Below are positions 15,485 through 24,285 of a stretch of DNA of 55,518 bases, one piece after another. The notes beneath the pieces are model-generated. The model worked only from the letters and a program-made list of their open reading frames with translations. It was not told where the DNA came from and searched no databases. A program made the position numbers and the translations under genes. Origin of the DNA: Amycolatopsis circi (lineage in GTDB: Bacteria; Actinomycetota; Actinomycetes; Mycobacteriales; Pseudonocardiaceae); assembly GCF_003385235.1 (NCBI RefSeq), contig NZ_PQIA01000053.1, forward strand, positions 1 through 55,518, in the 5' to 3' direction. How positions within the stretch are numbered: position 1 is the stretch's first letter; every line of letters starts with the position of its first letter.

Positions 15485-17475
15485 GGAATCCACCCTGGCA
15501 CGGGTTCGCTTTCTCGGACCGGCAACTGGGCGCGCACCGTAGTGCCGGAGTCCGGCAGGCTGACGATCGTCAGCCTGCCGCCCACAGTGTCCGCCCGGTC
15601 GCGCAACCCGGCCAGACCGCTTCCGTCGGTGGAATCCGAAGGGAAGCCGCAGCCGTTGTCACGGATTTCGAGGCACAGCTCCCCTGCCTCCAGCGAAAGC
15701 CGCATGGTCACCTGCGTGGCCCGGGCGTGCTTGAGAACGTTGGCCAGCGCCTCCGAAACGATGAAATAGGCGGTCTCCTCGAGGTCGACGGCGAACCGGG
15801 CGGCCCGCACCTCCGGATCGGCGTCGACGGCGACGGGGATCGGCATCCGGCGGGCGCGGGATTCCACCGCGGCCGCCAGGCCTTGGTCGGTCAGCTCGGC
15901 TGGGTGAATGCGGTGAGCCGCTTCGCGGACTTCGTCGATGACGCGGCAGAGCGCCTCCTGCGCCGCGTCGAGCGCCGGATCGACGTGGCCGGGATCCCGC
16001 CGGAGCTGGTCGCGGGCAAGCCCCAGCGTGGTCAGCAACACGATCAGCTCCTGCTGGATGCCGTCGTGCAGGCGCCGCTGGATCCGTCGCCGCTCGCTGC
16101 TCTGGGCGTGCACGATGCGGGCTCGCGACGCCTCCAGCTCGCCGGCCTGACGCTCGATCTGGTCCAGGCGGGCCAGCAGTTCCGCGGAAAGCCCGACGTT
16201 GTGCACTGCCAGCGCGCTCTGCCGGGCGAGGGTGGTGACCAGTTCCTCGTCCGCGGCGGTGAACTCCCCTTCGGTCTTGGGACCGCACTCGATCAGGCCC
16301 AGCCGGTCCCCGCCGTGCCGGAGGGCCGCTTCCAGGCGAGCGGTCGCGCTCGGCGGCGGTTCGCCCGCGGTCGCGACGACCGATTGTTCCGGTGGTTGCA
16401 GGCGCACGCGTGCCCAGCGCAGATCCAAGGCCTCGCGCAGACCGCCGGCCAGCTGATCGGCGAGCGCGGGCAAGTCGAATGCCTGCTCAAGAGTGCCGCC
16501 GAGGTGCACCAGAAGTTCGTAGCTGCTGGGACGGCGACCGAACACCCGGAGGGAAGCGGCGCGGGAAAGCCGGGCCCGGATCGGCAAGACCGCCAGGGCC
16601 GCGGCGACCGTGACCAGCATCGCCGGCCAGAGCGAGAGAAAGCGGCTCGCGGCGAGGCTCAGCCCGGCCACCACGCCGAGGTACCACAACGCGATCAGCA
16701 ACCAGAGCAATCGGTACCGGGTCGAACGCCGGACCTCGACGCCGAGCATCCGGTAGCGGAAAGCCGCCACCGCCAGCGCGACCGGAACCGCCACCGTCGC
16801 CAGCAAGACGAGGATCGGGGCGAGTTGTCCGGTGCTGCCGGGCACCAGCCGGCTCGCCAGGACCAGCGGGGCCAGCACCGCCGTACCGACGAGCACCGCC
16901 ATCCCCAGCAGCCAGCGCAGGAGGCGCCGTTGTGCCCGGGGAAGCAGAAAGTACCGCGCGGCCAGCAAAACCGGTCCCAGCACGAGAAGCCACATCCCCA
17001 GCGGAATCGGGCTGACCGGAAGCGGCCCGCCCGCGAACGTGAGGACCAGCGCGAACGGCACCACCAGCCACAGCGCGCGCAGCACCGCCTTCTCGTAGGC
17101 GAACCGGTAACGACCGTCCGGCAGCAACCCCACCAACCGGACCGCCGTCACGACGAGAACCGCCGCGATCCCTCCGATCAGCACTCGCCAGATCCGGGGC
17201 AGCTGAACGAAATCGAACGCGTTTCCCGCCGCGGCGGCCAGGAACGCGACAGCCGTCAGCATCGCGAACAGCACGCCGACGGCCAGCGCCTGCCGCGCGA
17301 CCGGATGCGGTGGCACCAGCCGCCACGCGAAAACCCCGACCAGCCAGCTCGGCAGCGGCCCGGCGACTGCGATCGCCAAGGTGAGCGGGTTGTCCAGCAC
17401 GGTCAGTGCCGCGACGACCGACCAGAGCACGCAGGCCGCGCCAGTCAGCGCGGACACCCGGAGCAACCACCGCAT
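15481..17475 (-). CDS. Membrane sensor histidine kinase (HisKA_3, NarL-type partner)
   Basis: 664 residues from an ATG at 17475 with GGGAGGGAAG upstream. The N-terminal third is hydrophobic with about nine to ten membrane helices (for example VLWSVVAALTVL, GVLFAMLTAVAFLAA, GGIAAVLVVTAVRLVG). A GAF-like domain follows at about 365-470. The phosphoacceptor is in RRRIQRRLHDGIQQEL (HisKA_3), and the ATPase has EALANVLKHA, DNGCGFP and GSGLAGLRDRAD. Kinases of this type partner LuxR-type regulators, and one lies nearby at 18809-19486 on the same strand beyond a divergent hydrolase gene. The pairing is inferred from proximity and type. The signal sensed is unknown. Confidence 0.9.
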   Translation of the reverse strand: MRWLLRVSALTGAACVLWSVVAALTVLDNPLTLAIAVAGPLPSWLVGVFAWRLVPPHPVARQALAVGVLFAMLTAVAFLAAAAGNAFDFVQLPRIWRVLIGGIAAVLVVTAVRLVGLLPDGRYRFAYEKAVLRALWLVVPFALVLTFAGGPLPVSPIPLGMWLLVLGPVLLAARYFLLPRAQRRLLRWLLGMAVLVGTAVLAPLVLASRLVPGSTGQLAPILVLLATVAVPVALAVAAFRYRMLGVEVRRSTRYRLLWLLIALWYLGVVAGLSLAASRFLSLWPAMLVTVAAALAVLPIRARLSRAASLRVFGRRPSSYELLVHLGGTLEQAFDLPALADQLAGGLREALDLRWARVRLQPPEQSVVATAGEPPPSATARLEAALRHGGDRLGLIECGPKTEGEFTAADEELVTTLARQSALAVHNVGLSAELLARLDQIERQAGELEASRARIVHAQSSERRRIQRRLHDGIQQELIVLLTTLGLARDQLRRDPGHVDPALDAAQEALCRVIDEVREAAHRIHPAELTDQGLAAAVESRARRMPIPVAVDADPEVRAARFAVDLEETAYFIVSEALANVLKHARATQVTMRLSLEAGELCLEIRDNGCGFPSDSTDGSGLAGLRDRADTVGGRLTIVSLPDSGTTVRAQLPVRESEPVPGWIP

Positions 17476-17623
17476 CTTCCCTCCCCAGTGGCCACCATGG
17501 TCGCCGGGCTCGCCGGTAGAGGCAAACCTCCACCGGGACGCCAGGACTGCCGGATGTTCCGGGCCGCCGCGGCACGCGAGAGTTCTGGGGCCAGCTGGAC
17601 CCCAAACCGTTGCGGAGGAAGAA

Positions 17624-18805
17624 ATGTTTCGTGGATTGATCGTGGTCGTCGCCGCGTCGCTGCTCGCGGGAAGCACTGCCCAGGCTCAGCCCGCGCCATC
17701 GCTCGTCCTCGATCTGCCGGCACCGACCGGCCCGCATGCCGTCGGCGTCGCAGAACTGCATCTGGTCGACCGGGCCAGACCGGACCCGTGGGACGCCAAG
17801 CTGGCCTTTCGGGAGCTGATGACCACCGTGTTCTACCCCGCCGCCGACACTCGCGGCTACCCGATCGCCCCGCAGATGACGGCCGCCGCGGCACAGCTTT
17901 TTCCCGGGATTGACGCCCAATGGCTGCATCCGGAACTACCGCGTTCGGGGGTGGACTGGGCAGCCACCATGACCCACGCGCACACCGGCGCGCCCGCTGA
18001 GCCGGTCCGGCGACCGGTCGTGCTCTACAGCCCGGGCCTCGGTGACCCGCGCACGCTCGGCACCAGTGTCGCGGAAGACCTGGCCAGCCACGGCTACGTG
18101 GTGGTGACTGTCGATCACCCCGGAGAGACGAGCGAGGTCGACCTGCCGGGCAGACTGCCGCGGACCATCAAGGACCTGCCCGCCGATCCCCGAACCAGTC
18201 CGTCGGTCTTCCGCACGATGATGACCACTCGCTTCGCCGACCTCCGCTTCGTCCTCGACGAGCTGGAATCCCTTGCCGCGGGCGGGAATCCGGACGCGGA
18301 GAAACGCACTCTGCCCGACAGTCTCGACCGAGCCCTTGATCTGCGGCGCGTCGGCATGTACGGCCACGGAGCCGGCGGCGCGACGGCGGCCGAGGCGTTG
18401 TACGAGGACCCGAGAATCGACGCGGCAGCCGACCTGGACGGGTACCTCGACTACCTGCCGGACTCTCCCGGCCAGGACGGCGAACTGCTCCCGGTGGCCG
18501 CGCACGGCGTCCACCGGCCGGTGTTGCTGCTGGGAACAGCCGGTTTCCGGGACGCGCGGATCACCCGGACGTGGTCCGCGCTGCTCGCTCACCGGCACGG
18601 TTGCACCCGCTGGTCGCAGATCGACGACGCCGCGCACTGGGCGCTCACCGACTTCGGCGTCGAGGCACCCCAATTGGAAGCTGCCGGGCTGATGAGCCAG
18701 CAGAACCGGGACAAGCTCGTCGGGACCATCGGGGATGCCGCGGCTGTAGTGCGTGATCGCGTGGTCTCGTTCTTCGATCAGCACTTGCGGCATCGCACTC
18801 GCTGA
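17624..18805 (+). CDS. Secreted alpha/beta-hydrolase-fold protein lacking the nucleophile Ser
   Basis: 393 residues; GGAGGAAGAA precedes the ATG. MFRGLIVVVAASLLAGSTAQAQ is a signal peptide (quoted as its first 20 or so residues). The fold is that of PAF-acetylhydrolase/secreted lipase proteins: VVLYSPGLGDPRTLGTS (oxyanion region), GYVVVTVDHPGETSEV, and the elbow VGMYGHGAGGATAAEALYED. Relatives have GHS in the elbow; here the nucleophile position, residue 249, is Gly (codon GGA at 18368). The C-terminal His in DDAAHWALTDFG is kept. It may be a catalytically dead, binding or sensing protein. It sits between a histidine kinase and a response regulator, so a role in that signalling is possible but unproven. 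Confidence 0.8.
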   Translation: MFRGLIVVVAASLLAGSTAQAQPAPSLVLDLPAPTGPHAVGVAELHLVDRARPDPWDAKLAFRELMTTVFYPAADTRGYPIAPQMTAAAAQLFPGIDAQWLHPELPRSGVDWAATMTHAHTGAPAEPVRRPVVLYSPGLGDPRTLGTSVAEDLASHGYVVVTVDHPGETSEVDLPGRLPRTIKDLPADPRTSPSVFRTMMTTRFADLRFVLDELESLAAGGNPDAEKRTLPDSLDRALDLRRVGMYGHGAGGATAAEALYEDPRIDAAADLDGYLDYLPDSPGQDGELLPVAAHGVHRPVLLLGTAGFRDARITRTWSALLAHRHGCTRWSQIDDAAHWALTDFGVEAPQLEAAGLMSQQNRDKLVGTIGDAAAVVRDRVVSFFDQHLRHRTR

Positions 18806-18808
18806 CTG

Positions 18809-19486
18809 TCAGGCGGGCGTGTCGTGGCGGAGGTAGGCCAGTACCGCCGCCACGCGGTGGTGCAGGCCGGGCTCCCCGGCGAGGCCGAGCTTCGCGAAAG
18901 TGGAGTTGACGTGCTTCTCGATCGTCGATTCGGCCAGGTTCAGGGACTCGGCGATACCCCGGTTGTTCCGGCCCTCGGCCATGAGCCGCAGGACGTCGAG
19001 TTCGCGCGCAGTCAGCCTGGCCAGCGGCGATGCGGCGTCGCGCCGGCGGCTGTGCAGCAGAACTTCCACGATGCGCGGGTCGACCACCGAGCCGCCGGAG
19101 GCGACTTCGCCGAGAGCGCGGACGACTTCGCCGACGTCGCCGATCCGTTCCTTGAGCAGGTAGGCCAGCCCTGAGGTGCCGTGCTGGAAGAGGGCGAACG
19201 CGTACTGTTCGCTGGCGTGCTGGGACAGCACCACCACCCCGATCCCGGGATGACCGGCCCGGATGGCATGGGCGGCGGTGATGCCTTCGAGGTGGTGGCC
19301 GGGCGGCATCCGGATGTCCGCGACCACCGCGTCCGGACGCTCGCGCTCGACGGCGGCGAGCAGTTCCTCGCCAGTGCCGACAGTGGCAAGGACCGTGACG
19401 CGGCCAGAGCCTTCGAGGAGTTTGCGGGTGCCTTCCCGGACCAGGTAGTGGTCGTCGGCGATGACGACGCGCAGCTGATCGGTCAT
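18809..19486 (-). CDS. NarL/FixJ-type response regulator (LuxR HTH)
   Basis: 225 residues. Receiver domain: VVIADDHYLVREGTRKLL with the acidic pair, phospho-Asp in DAVVADIRMPP, Ser and Lys in VVVLSQHASEQYAF and YLLKERIGD. The C-terminal LuxR helix-turn-helix is LTARELDVLRLMAEGRNNRGIA with LNLAESTIEKHVNSTFAKL. The ATG at 19486 has GGAG eight bases upstream. Probable partner of the HisKA_3 kinase at 15481-17475. Its stop is 4 bp from the stop of the convergent hydrolase-like gene, leaving no room for a conventional terminator between them. Confidence 0.9.
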   Translation of the reverse strand: MTDQLRVVIADDHYLVREGTRKLLEGSGRVTVLATVGTGEELLAAVERERPDAVVADIRMPPGHHLEGITAAHAIRAGHPGIGVVVLSQHASEQYAFALFQHGTSGLAYLLKERIGDVGEVVRALGEVASGGSVVDPRIVEVLLHSRRRDAASPLARLTARELDVLRLMAEGRNNRGIAESLNLAESTIEKHVNSTFAKLGLAGEPGLHHRVAAVLAYLRHDTPA

Positions 19487-19665
19487 TTCGCGGTCTCCGA
19501 ATCCGACGGCTGCGCGCGAGCCCACTACGCCCAGTCTATCCGCCGCCGCCCGAGCAAAACCGGGATCAACGACAGTTGCCCACAGGCCCGGCAAGCTGTG
19601 GACAACTCCTCATAACAAGCACTGACCTGCAGTTTTGTCACACCGGACTATCCACACCCGCACCG

Positions 19666-20274
19666 TCAAAGATGCGGCCGGACAACCCGCCCCAGCCACT
19701 CCGCCGCGGCCCGCGCCACCGCGTCCAAATCGCTCGCCAACGAATGATCCCCCGCCACCACGACAACCTCGTGATGCGGCGCGGCCGAAGGCCTCCCGAA
19801 CGGATCCCGCTCACCCTGGATCACCAGCGCGGGCACCTCCACCGCGTCCAGTTCGGCCTGCCGCGACTTCTCCGGCTTCCCCGGCGGATGCTCCGGAAAA
19901 GCCAAGCACAGCACCGCGACCGCCTGCCCGGCCGAGGCCGTCCGGCAAGCGACCCGCGCACCGGAAGACCGACCGCCGAACACCAACGGCAAGTCGTCGA
20001 ACCGGGCGGAAATCTCGTCCGCCACCGTCAGCCAGGCCGTGTCCAGTTGCTTGGCCGGAGCCGGAGCCCGGCGGCCAGCCACCCGATACGGCTGTTCCAC
20101 CAGCGCCACATGCATCCCGGCCGCCTTCGCCGCCTGGGCTACCGCCACGAGATCCTTCGCCCCGATGCCGCCGCCCGCGCCGTGGCCGAGCAGCAGCACC
20201 GCGTCGCCGTCGGGCGCGCAATGCAGTTCGACCCGCGCGAGGCCGTGTTCGGTGTCGATCTCCAGCGTGGTCAT
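19666..20274 (-). CDS. Alpha/beta-hydrolase, TEX30/KANL3-like
   Basis: 202 residues. Signatures: VLLLGHGAGGGIGAKDLVAVA (oxyanion region), VALVEQPYRVAGRRAP, nucleophile elbow LVFGGRSSGARVACRTA, then ALVIQGERDPFGRP with the acid and VVVAGDHSLASD with the catalytic His. This is the small dienelactone-hydrolase-like family often annotated as an alpha/beta hydrolase of unknown substrate. The ATG overlaps the stop of the SRAP gene by 4 bp (ATGA), so it is the second gene of that operon. Confidence 0.85.
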   Translation of the reverse strand: MTTLEIDTEHGLARVELHCAPDGDAVLLLGHGAGGGIGAKDLVAVAQAAKAAGMHVALVEQPYRVAGRRAPAPAKQLDTAWLTVADEISARFDDLPLVFGGRSSGARVACRTASAGQAVAVLCLAFPEHPPGKPEKSRQAELDAVEVPALVIQGERDPFGRPSAAPHHEVVVVAGDHSLASDLDAVARAAAEWLGRVVRPHL

Positions 20275-21026
20275 GACAGGTCGAACAGCGAGTCGACGGA
20301 CTGCTCGGTTTCCGCGCGCCGCAACAGGTCCGGGCCGTTGTTGCGGACGTTGTTCACCAGGCTCGACACCGGCCGCAGCTCCAGCGATTCGACGACCGCG
20401 GGCGGCGTCGGCACCATCAGTTCGTCCACTTCGGACCGGTCCGGGTCGAGCCAGCCCGTCCAGTGGTCGCGCGGCACGATCAACGGCATCCGGTGATGCA
20501 CGTCGGCGAGCTGGCCTTCGGCGTCCGTCGTGATGATCGAGAAGGTGATCAGCGGTTCGGCGTCGGCGTCGTCCTTCGGCCGCCAGCTCTCCCAAATTCC
20601 GCCGAACGCAAGCGAATTCCCGGAGGGATCCGTCATGTAGAACGGCTCCTTCTCCTTGCCCGTGCGCCGCCACTCGAACCAGCCGTCGGCGGGAACGAGA
20701 CACCTGCGCGACGCCAGTGCGCGCTTGAACGCGGGCTTCTCCTTCGCGGTTTCCGCCCGGGTGTTGATCATCCGCGAACCCGCCGAAGGATCCTTGGCCC
20801 AGAACGGAACCAGGCCCCACCGCATGATCCGCAGCGAGCGCTCCGCCGGTTCGTCTTCGAGGACGAGCCCGTCGGCGTCGCGGGGATGGCGCTGCACCAC
20901 GGTCACGACGTTCTTGGTCGGCGCGACGTTGTGGTCCACTCGCGCCCGGCCCTCGGTCAGGTCGACCGCGGCGAACTCCTCGACCAGCTTCGCCGGGTCT
21001 TTCGTCGCGGCGTAACGGCCGCACAT
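20271..21026 (-). CDS. SRAP-domain protein (YedK/HMCES family)
   Basis: 251 residues starting MCGRYAATKDP, with the invariant catalytic Cys2 after Met removal. Other conserved blocks are VAPTKNVVTVV, LRIMRWGLVPFWAKD, MINTRAETAKEKPAFKRAL, RCLVPADGWFEWRR with the active-site Glu, and DVHHRMPLIVP with the His. SRAP proteins crosslink abasic sites in single-stranded DNA through Cys2 and protect replication forks. The ATG has GAGGAGG upstream. It is the Rv3226c counterpart. In M. tuberculosis aroA separates it from rsgA; here aroA is missing and rsgA starts about 100 bp away divergently. Confidence 0.93.
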   Translation of the reverse strand: MCGRYAATKDPAKLVEEFAAVDLTEGRARVDHNVAPTKNVVTVVQRHPRDADGLVLEDEPAERSLRIMRWGLVPFWAKDPSAGSRMINTRAETAKEKPAFKRALASRRCLVPADGWFEWRRTGKEKEPFYMTDPSGNSLAFGGIWESWRPKDDADAEPLITFSIITTDAEGQLADVHHRMPLIVPRDHWTGWLDPDRSEVDELMVPTPPAVVESLELRPVSSLVNNVRNNGPDLLRRAETEQSVDSLFDLS

Positions 21027-21129
21027 GCCAACCTCCTCGGGGTGCCTCAAGGGCCATCGTCGCACGCAAACCGGGCCCCGCGCGACCGGCATGGGATCAT
21101 TCGACCAGGCAAAGGGCGACCGGGAGGAC

Positions 21130-22170
21130 GTGGGCGGCTTGGCGCGAGGCGACTGGACGCGGCTGGACGAATCCGACGTGCGGGTGCGTCCCGGCAAGGG
21201 CACCAGGCCACGCAGCAAGCGCAGGCCCGAGCACGCCGACGCGGTCACCGCGATGGTGATCGGCAAGGACCGCGGCCGCTGGACGTGCGCGGTCGACGCC
21301 GACCCGGGCCGCGTCGTGATGGCCATGCGGGCCCGCGAAATGGGCCGCGTCTCGGTGGTCGTCGGGGACATCGTCGCGCTGGTCGGCGACGTGTCCGGAC
21401 GGCCCGACACGCTCGCCCGGATCGTCCGCGTCGACGAGCGCACCAGCGTGCTGCGCCGCACCGCCGACGACACCGACCCGTACGAGCGCGTGGTCGTCGC
21501 GAACGCCGCGCAGCTGCTGATCGTCACCTCGCTGGCCGACCCCCTCCCCCGGCCCGGATTCATCGACCGTTGCCTCGTCGCGTGCTACGCGGGCGGCCTG
21601 GAACCCGTGCTGTGCCTGACGAAAGCCGACCTCGCCAGCCCGGATTCGCTGCTCGCCGGCTACGCGGGCCTGGACGTCCCGGCCATCGTCACCCGGCACG
21701 ACGAGGAACCCGAGGGCCTGCGCGAACGCCTCGCCGGCCGGATCACCGCCCTCGTCGGACACTCCGGAGTCGGCAAGTCGACATTGGTCAACCGGCTGGT
21801 CCCCGCCGCCGAACTGGCGACCGGCGACGTCAGCTCGGTCGGCAAGGGACGGCACACCTCGGTGGCCGCGGTGGCGTTGCCGCTGGCAGGCGGGGGCTGG
21901 GTGGTCGACACCCCCGGCGTCCGGTCGTTCGGCCTCGCGCACGTGACCGCGGACGACATCGTCGACGCCTTCGAGGAGTTCGCCGAGGCCGCCGAGGAAT
22001 GCCCGCCGAACTGCGGCCACCTCGGCCCGCCCGAGGACCCGGGCTGCGCGCTGGACGCCGTGGTCTCCGACGGCAACGCCGGGGCGGACCGGCTGACGTC
22101 GCTGCGAAGGCTTTTGGTCTCGCGAGCGGGCGGCGGAAACAGCGGCGGCGACATCCGCGCCGAATCGTGA
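21130..22170 (+). CDS. rsgA: Ribosome small-subunit-dependent GTPase RsgA
   Basis: 346 residues. Circularly permuted GTPase: G4 LTKAD, G5 region, then G1 ALVGHSGVGKSTLVN, G2 with GRHTS, and G3 VVDTPGVRSFGL. The N-terminal OB domain includes VVVGDIVALVGDVSG; the C-terminal zinc site is EECPPNCGHLGPPEDPGCAL. RsgA checks late 30S maturation and releases RbfA. The start is uncertain: GTG at 21130 is closest to the family N terminus but its GGGAGG lies very near; ATG at 21091 or TTG at 21139 are alternatives. Rv3228 counterpart. Confidence 0.92.
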   Translation: MGGLARGDWTRLDESDVRVRPGKGTRPRSKRRPEHADAVTAMVIGKDRGRWTCAVDADPGRVVMAMRAREMGRVSVVVGDIVALVGDVSGRPDTLARIVRVDERTSVLRRTADDTDPYERVVVANAAQLLIVTSLADPLPRPGFIDRCLVACYAGGLEPVLCLTKADLASPDSLLAGYAGLDVPAIVTRHDEEPEGLRERLAGRITALVGHSGVGKSTLVNRLVPAAELATGDVSSVGKGRHTSVAAVALPLAGGGWVVDTPGVRSFGLAHVTADDIVDAFEEFAEAAEECPPNCGHLGPPEDPGCALDAVVSDGNAGADRLTSLRRLLVSRAGGGNSGGDIRAES

Positions 22171-22242
22171 TCTGACCGGCGTAACCCCTGGCGTCCGCTG
22201 CCGATACGAAGTGCGACAGCACCAAAGTCCAGGGGGAACTTC

Positions 22243-23046
22243 ATGCGGCTCCGCGTTGGCGCCGTGGCCGTTTGCGCCGCGCTCGCGCTGGCTGGGTGCG
22301 GCGCGCCCGCAACGTCGTCGGCGGCGAGCCCGTTCGCTGATGCCGGATCGCTCGCCGCGGCCATCCGCCAGAGCCTCGGCAAAACCGGCACGGTGCGGCT
22401 GATCATGTCCGACGAGGGCGGCAAAGGATCGGCCGAAGTCGAGGTCGGCCTCCTCTACAACGGCCCGCACACCGCGGTCGACCTGCGCCTGTCCAACGGC
22501 AGCGAAGTGCGCATGCCCGGCGAGACGTTGTTCTTCAAACCGGCCAGCGCGCAAGCCGACCAGCTTGACTCCGCTCGCCGGTGGATCCGTTTCTTCCCGC
22601 TCGCCACTGACATGTACTCCAGAGCGTTCTGGAAGCTCGCGAAGCAAACCGCCGAACAGACCGACCCGCTGCGCACCGTCGACCAGCTCGCCCAGGCCGG
22701 CGAACTGACCGGGTCCGAGCAGGTCGAACTCGACGGCCGCAAGCTCACGCACTACACCGTGCAGCTCGATTTCGACCGCGTCGCCGAGCATCTGATCGGG
22801 TTCATCGCCGACGAATCGCAGGACCGGATCCGGGCGCGGCTGTCCGGGAAGGGCGTCCGGATCCCGCTGAACCTGTGGCTGGACGACTACCAGCGGCCGG
22901 TCAAGGTCACCCTGGACGAACGGCCCATGGCCCGGTTCGACCCCGGCCTGACCGGCTCCGTGCTGACCGTCCGGTACCAGCGCTGGGGCACTCCGGTCGA
23001 GGTCGCGGCGCCAGCGGCGGATCTGGTGGACAACATGGGCGGATAA
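22243..23046 (+). CDS. LprG/LppX-like lipoprotein 1
   Basis: 267 residues; AGGGGGAAC before the ATG. Signal peptide II with lipobox LALAGC, Cys at residue 19. The mature part follows the LppX/LprAFG pattern: a 'shielded' beta sheet with YNGPHTAVDLRL and NGSEVRMPGETLFFK, then DPLRTVDQLAQAGELTGSEQVELDGRKLTHYTVQL (in parts) and a closing LTVRYQRWGTPVEVAAP. This fold makes a lipid-binding pocket; mycobacterial LprG carries triacylglycerol and other acylated lipids. First of three tandem paralogues. It lacks the 'VDKTLYIKVP' strand of the other two and is the most divergent. Confidence 0.8.
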   Translation: MRLRVGAVAVCAALALAGCGAPATSSAASPFADAGSLAAAIRQSLGKTGTVRLIMSDEGGKGSAEVEVGLLYNGPHTAVDLRLSNGSEVRMPGETLFFKPASAQADQLDSARRWIRFFPLATDMYSRAFWKLAKQTAEQTDPLRTVDQLAQAGELTGSEQVELDGRKLTHYTVQLDFDRVAEHLIGFIADESQDRIRARLSGKGVRIPLNLWLDDYQRPVKVTLDERPMARFDPGLTGSVLTVRYQRWGTPVEVAAPAADLVDNMGG

Positions 23047-23225
23047 GATAAACCGGAAGAAAACCTCTCCGGCGGAGGGAACCTTTGCCCGCCGGACAGC
23101 GTCACAGAAGCGACCTCGCGGAGTCACCCGCCAGTGGCCCGCGCGCCGGACCGCAAGGACGCGGCCATCGAGGCCGGCCGGCGACAACGCAGGTGAAAGA
23201 CCGATTCCTTCCTAGGGGGAGAACC

Positions 23226-24134
23226 ATGCGCAAGACCACGACGTTCGCCGTCGCCGCCGGTGCGGCGCTGGCGCTGGTGCTGACGGGCTGCGGCTCGAGC
23301 GCCGAGAACGGCACCGCGGCCCCGGCCGGCCAGGCCAAGGACGGCGGGTCCGGCCTGGCGTCGCCGTTCAGCGACGCACTGAAGCTGGCCGACGCGGCCA
23401 AGCAGGGCACCGAAAAGGCCAAGTCGGCGAAGATGTCGATGGACATGGCGATGGGCGGCCAGACCATGAAGGCCGAGGGCGCGATGCGCTTCGACGGCGA
23501 GAACTCGGCCATGACGATGACGATGAACATGCCGCAGGGCTCCATCGAGATGCGCTACGTCGACAAGACCCTCTACATCAAGGTCCCGGCCGCGCAGGCC
23601 AAGCAGTTCGGCTCCGACAAGCCGTGGCTGAAGATCTCGCCGGACGCCAAGGACCCGACGTCGCAGTCGTTCAGCAAGATGATGTCGCAGTCGACCCAGC
23701 AGAGCGACCCGACGCAGATCCTCGACCAGGTGTCGAAGACCGGCCAGATCGTCGGGGCCGACCAGGTCGAGCTGAACGGCGAGAAGGTCAACCACTACAA
23801 GGTGGAGATGGACGTCAGCAAGTCCGTCGAGACCTACTCCAAGGGCCAGCCCGCCGAGGTCCAGGAGCAGATGAAGAAGATGCTCGCGGGCAAGAACATC
23901 AAGATCCCGGCCGAGATCTGGATCGACAAGGATCAGCTCCCGCTGCAGATCACGATGGACCAGTCCGAGATGATGAAGTCGCTCGGCGCGTCGACGGGCT
24001 CGAGCGCCGCGGCCGCCGCGGGCGGCAAGATGACCGTCAAGTACACCGACTGGGGCAAGCCGGTCGACGTGGCCGCGCCGCCCGCCGACCAGGTCGCCGA
24101 CTTCGGCGAGGTCATGAAGAAGATGGGGCACTGA
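23226..24134 (+). CDS. LprG/LppX-like lipoprotein 2
   Basis: 302 residues; GGGGGAGAACC precedes the ATG. Lipobox LVLTGC. Conserved pieces: MRYVDKTLYIKVPAAQ, KPWLKISPDAKDP, DPTQILDQVSKTGQIVGADQ, VNHYKVEMDVSKSV, AEIWIDKDQLPLQI, and the closing MTVKYTDWGKPVDVAAPPADQV. The Met-rich strand MSMDMAMGGQTMKAEGAM lies early in the mature part. Probably an extracytoplasmic lipid carrier of the LolA/LprG fold; the ligand is unknown. A perfect intrinsic terminator follows the stop, so it is transcribed apart from lipoprotein 3. Confidence 0.83.
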   Translation: MRKTTTFAVAAGAALALVLTGCGSSAENGTAAPAGQAKDGGSGLASPFSDALKLADAAKQGTEKAKSAKMSMDMAMGGQTMKAEGAMRFDGENSAMTMTMNMPQGSIEMRYVDKTLYIKVPAAQAKQFGSDKPWLKISPDAKDPTSQSFSKMMSQSTQQSDPTQILDQVSKTGQIVGADQVELNGEKVNHYKVEMDVSKSVETYSKGQPAEVQEQMKKMLAGKNIKIPAEIWIDKDQLPLQITMDQSEMMKSLGASTGSSAAAAAGGKMTVKYTDWGKPVDVAAPPADQVADFGEVMKKMGH

Positions 24135-24150
24135 TCCCCGAGGCTTTTCG

Positions 24151-24187
24151 CGGGCCCCGAGCCGCTCCGGCTCGGGGCCCGTTTTTT
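24151..24187 (+). terminator. Intrinsic terminator after lipoprotein 2
   Basis: Perfect 14-bp stem (24151-24164 with 24168-24181), 3-nt loop, followed by six T residues (24182-24187). The clearest rho-independent terminator in the window. Confidence 0.95.
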
Positions 24188-24285
24188 GTGCGCTACTGCC
24201 GGTAGCACGCGTTCCCCCGAACGGGTCGGCCCCGCTCGCTGTGCTTGGCTTGAGGCCCTTACGGCCGGTCAGAGAGGGTTTTCGG

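Noticed and set aside
21097..23187. 696-codon minus-strand frame opposite rsgA and lipoprotein 1
   Set aside because: Both genes on the plus strand have full motifs; the opposite frame is compositional.
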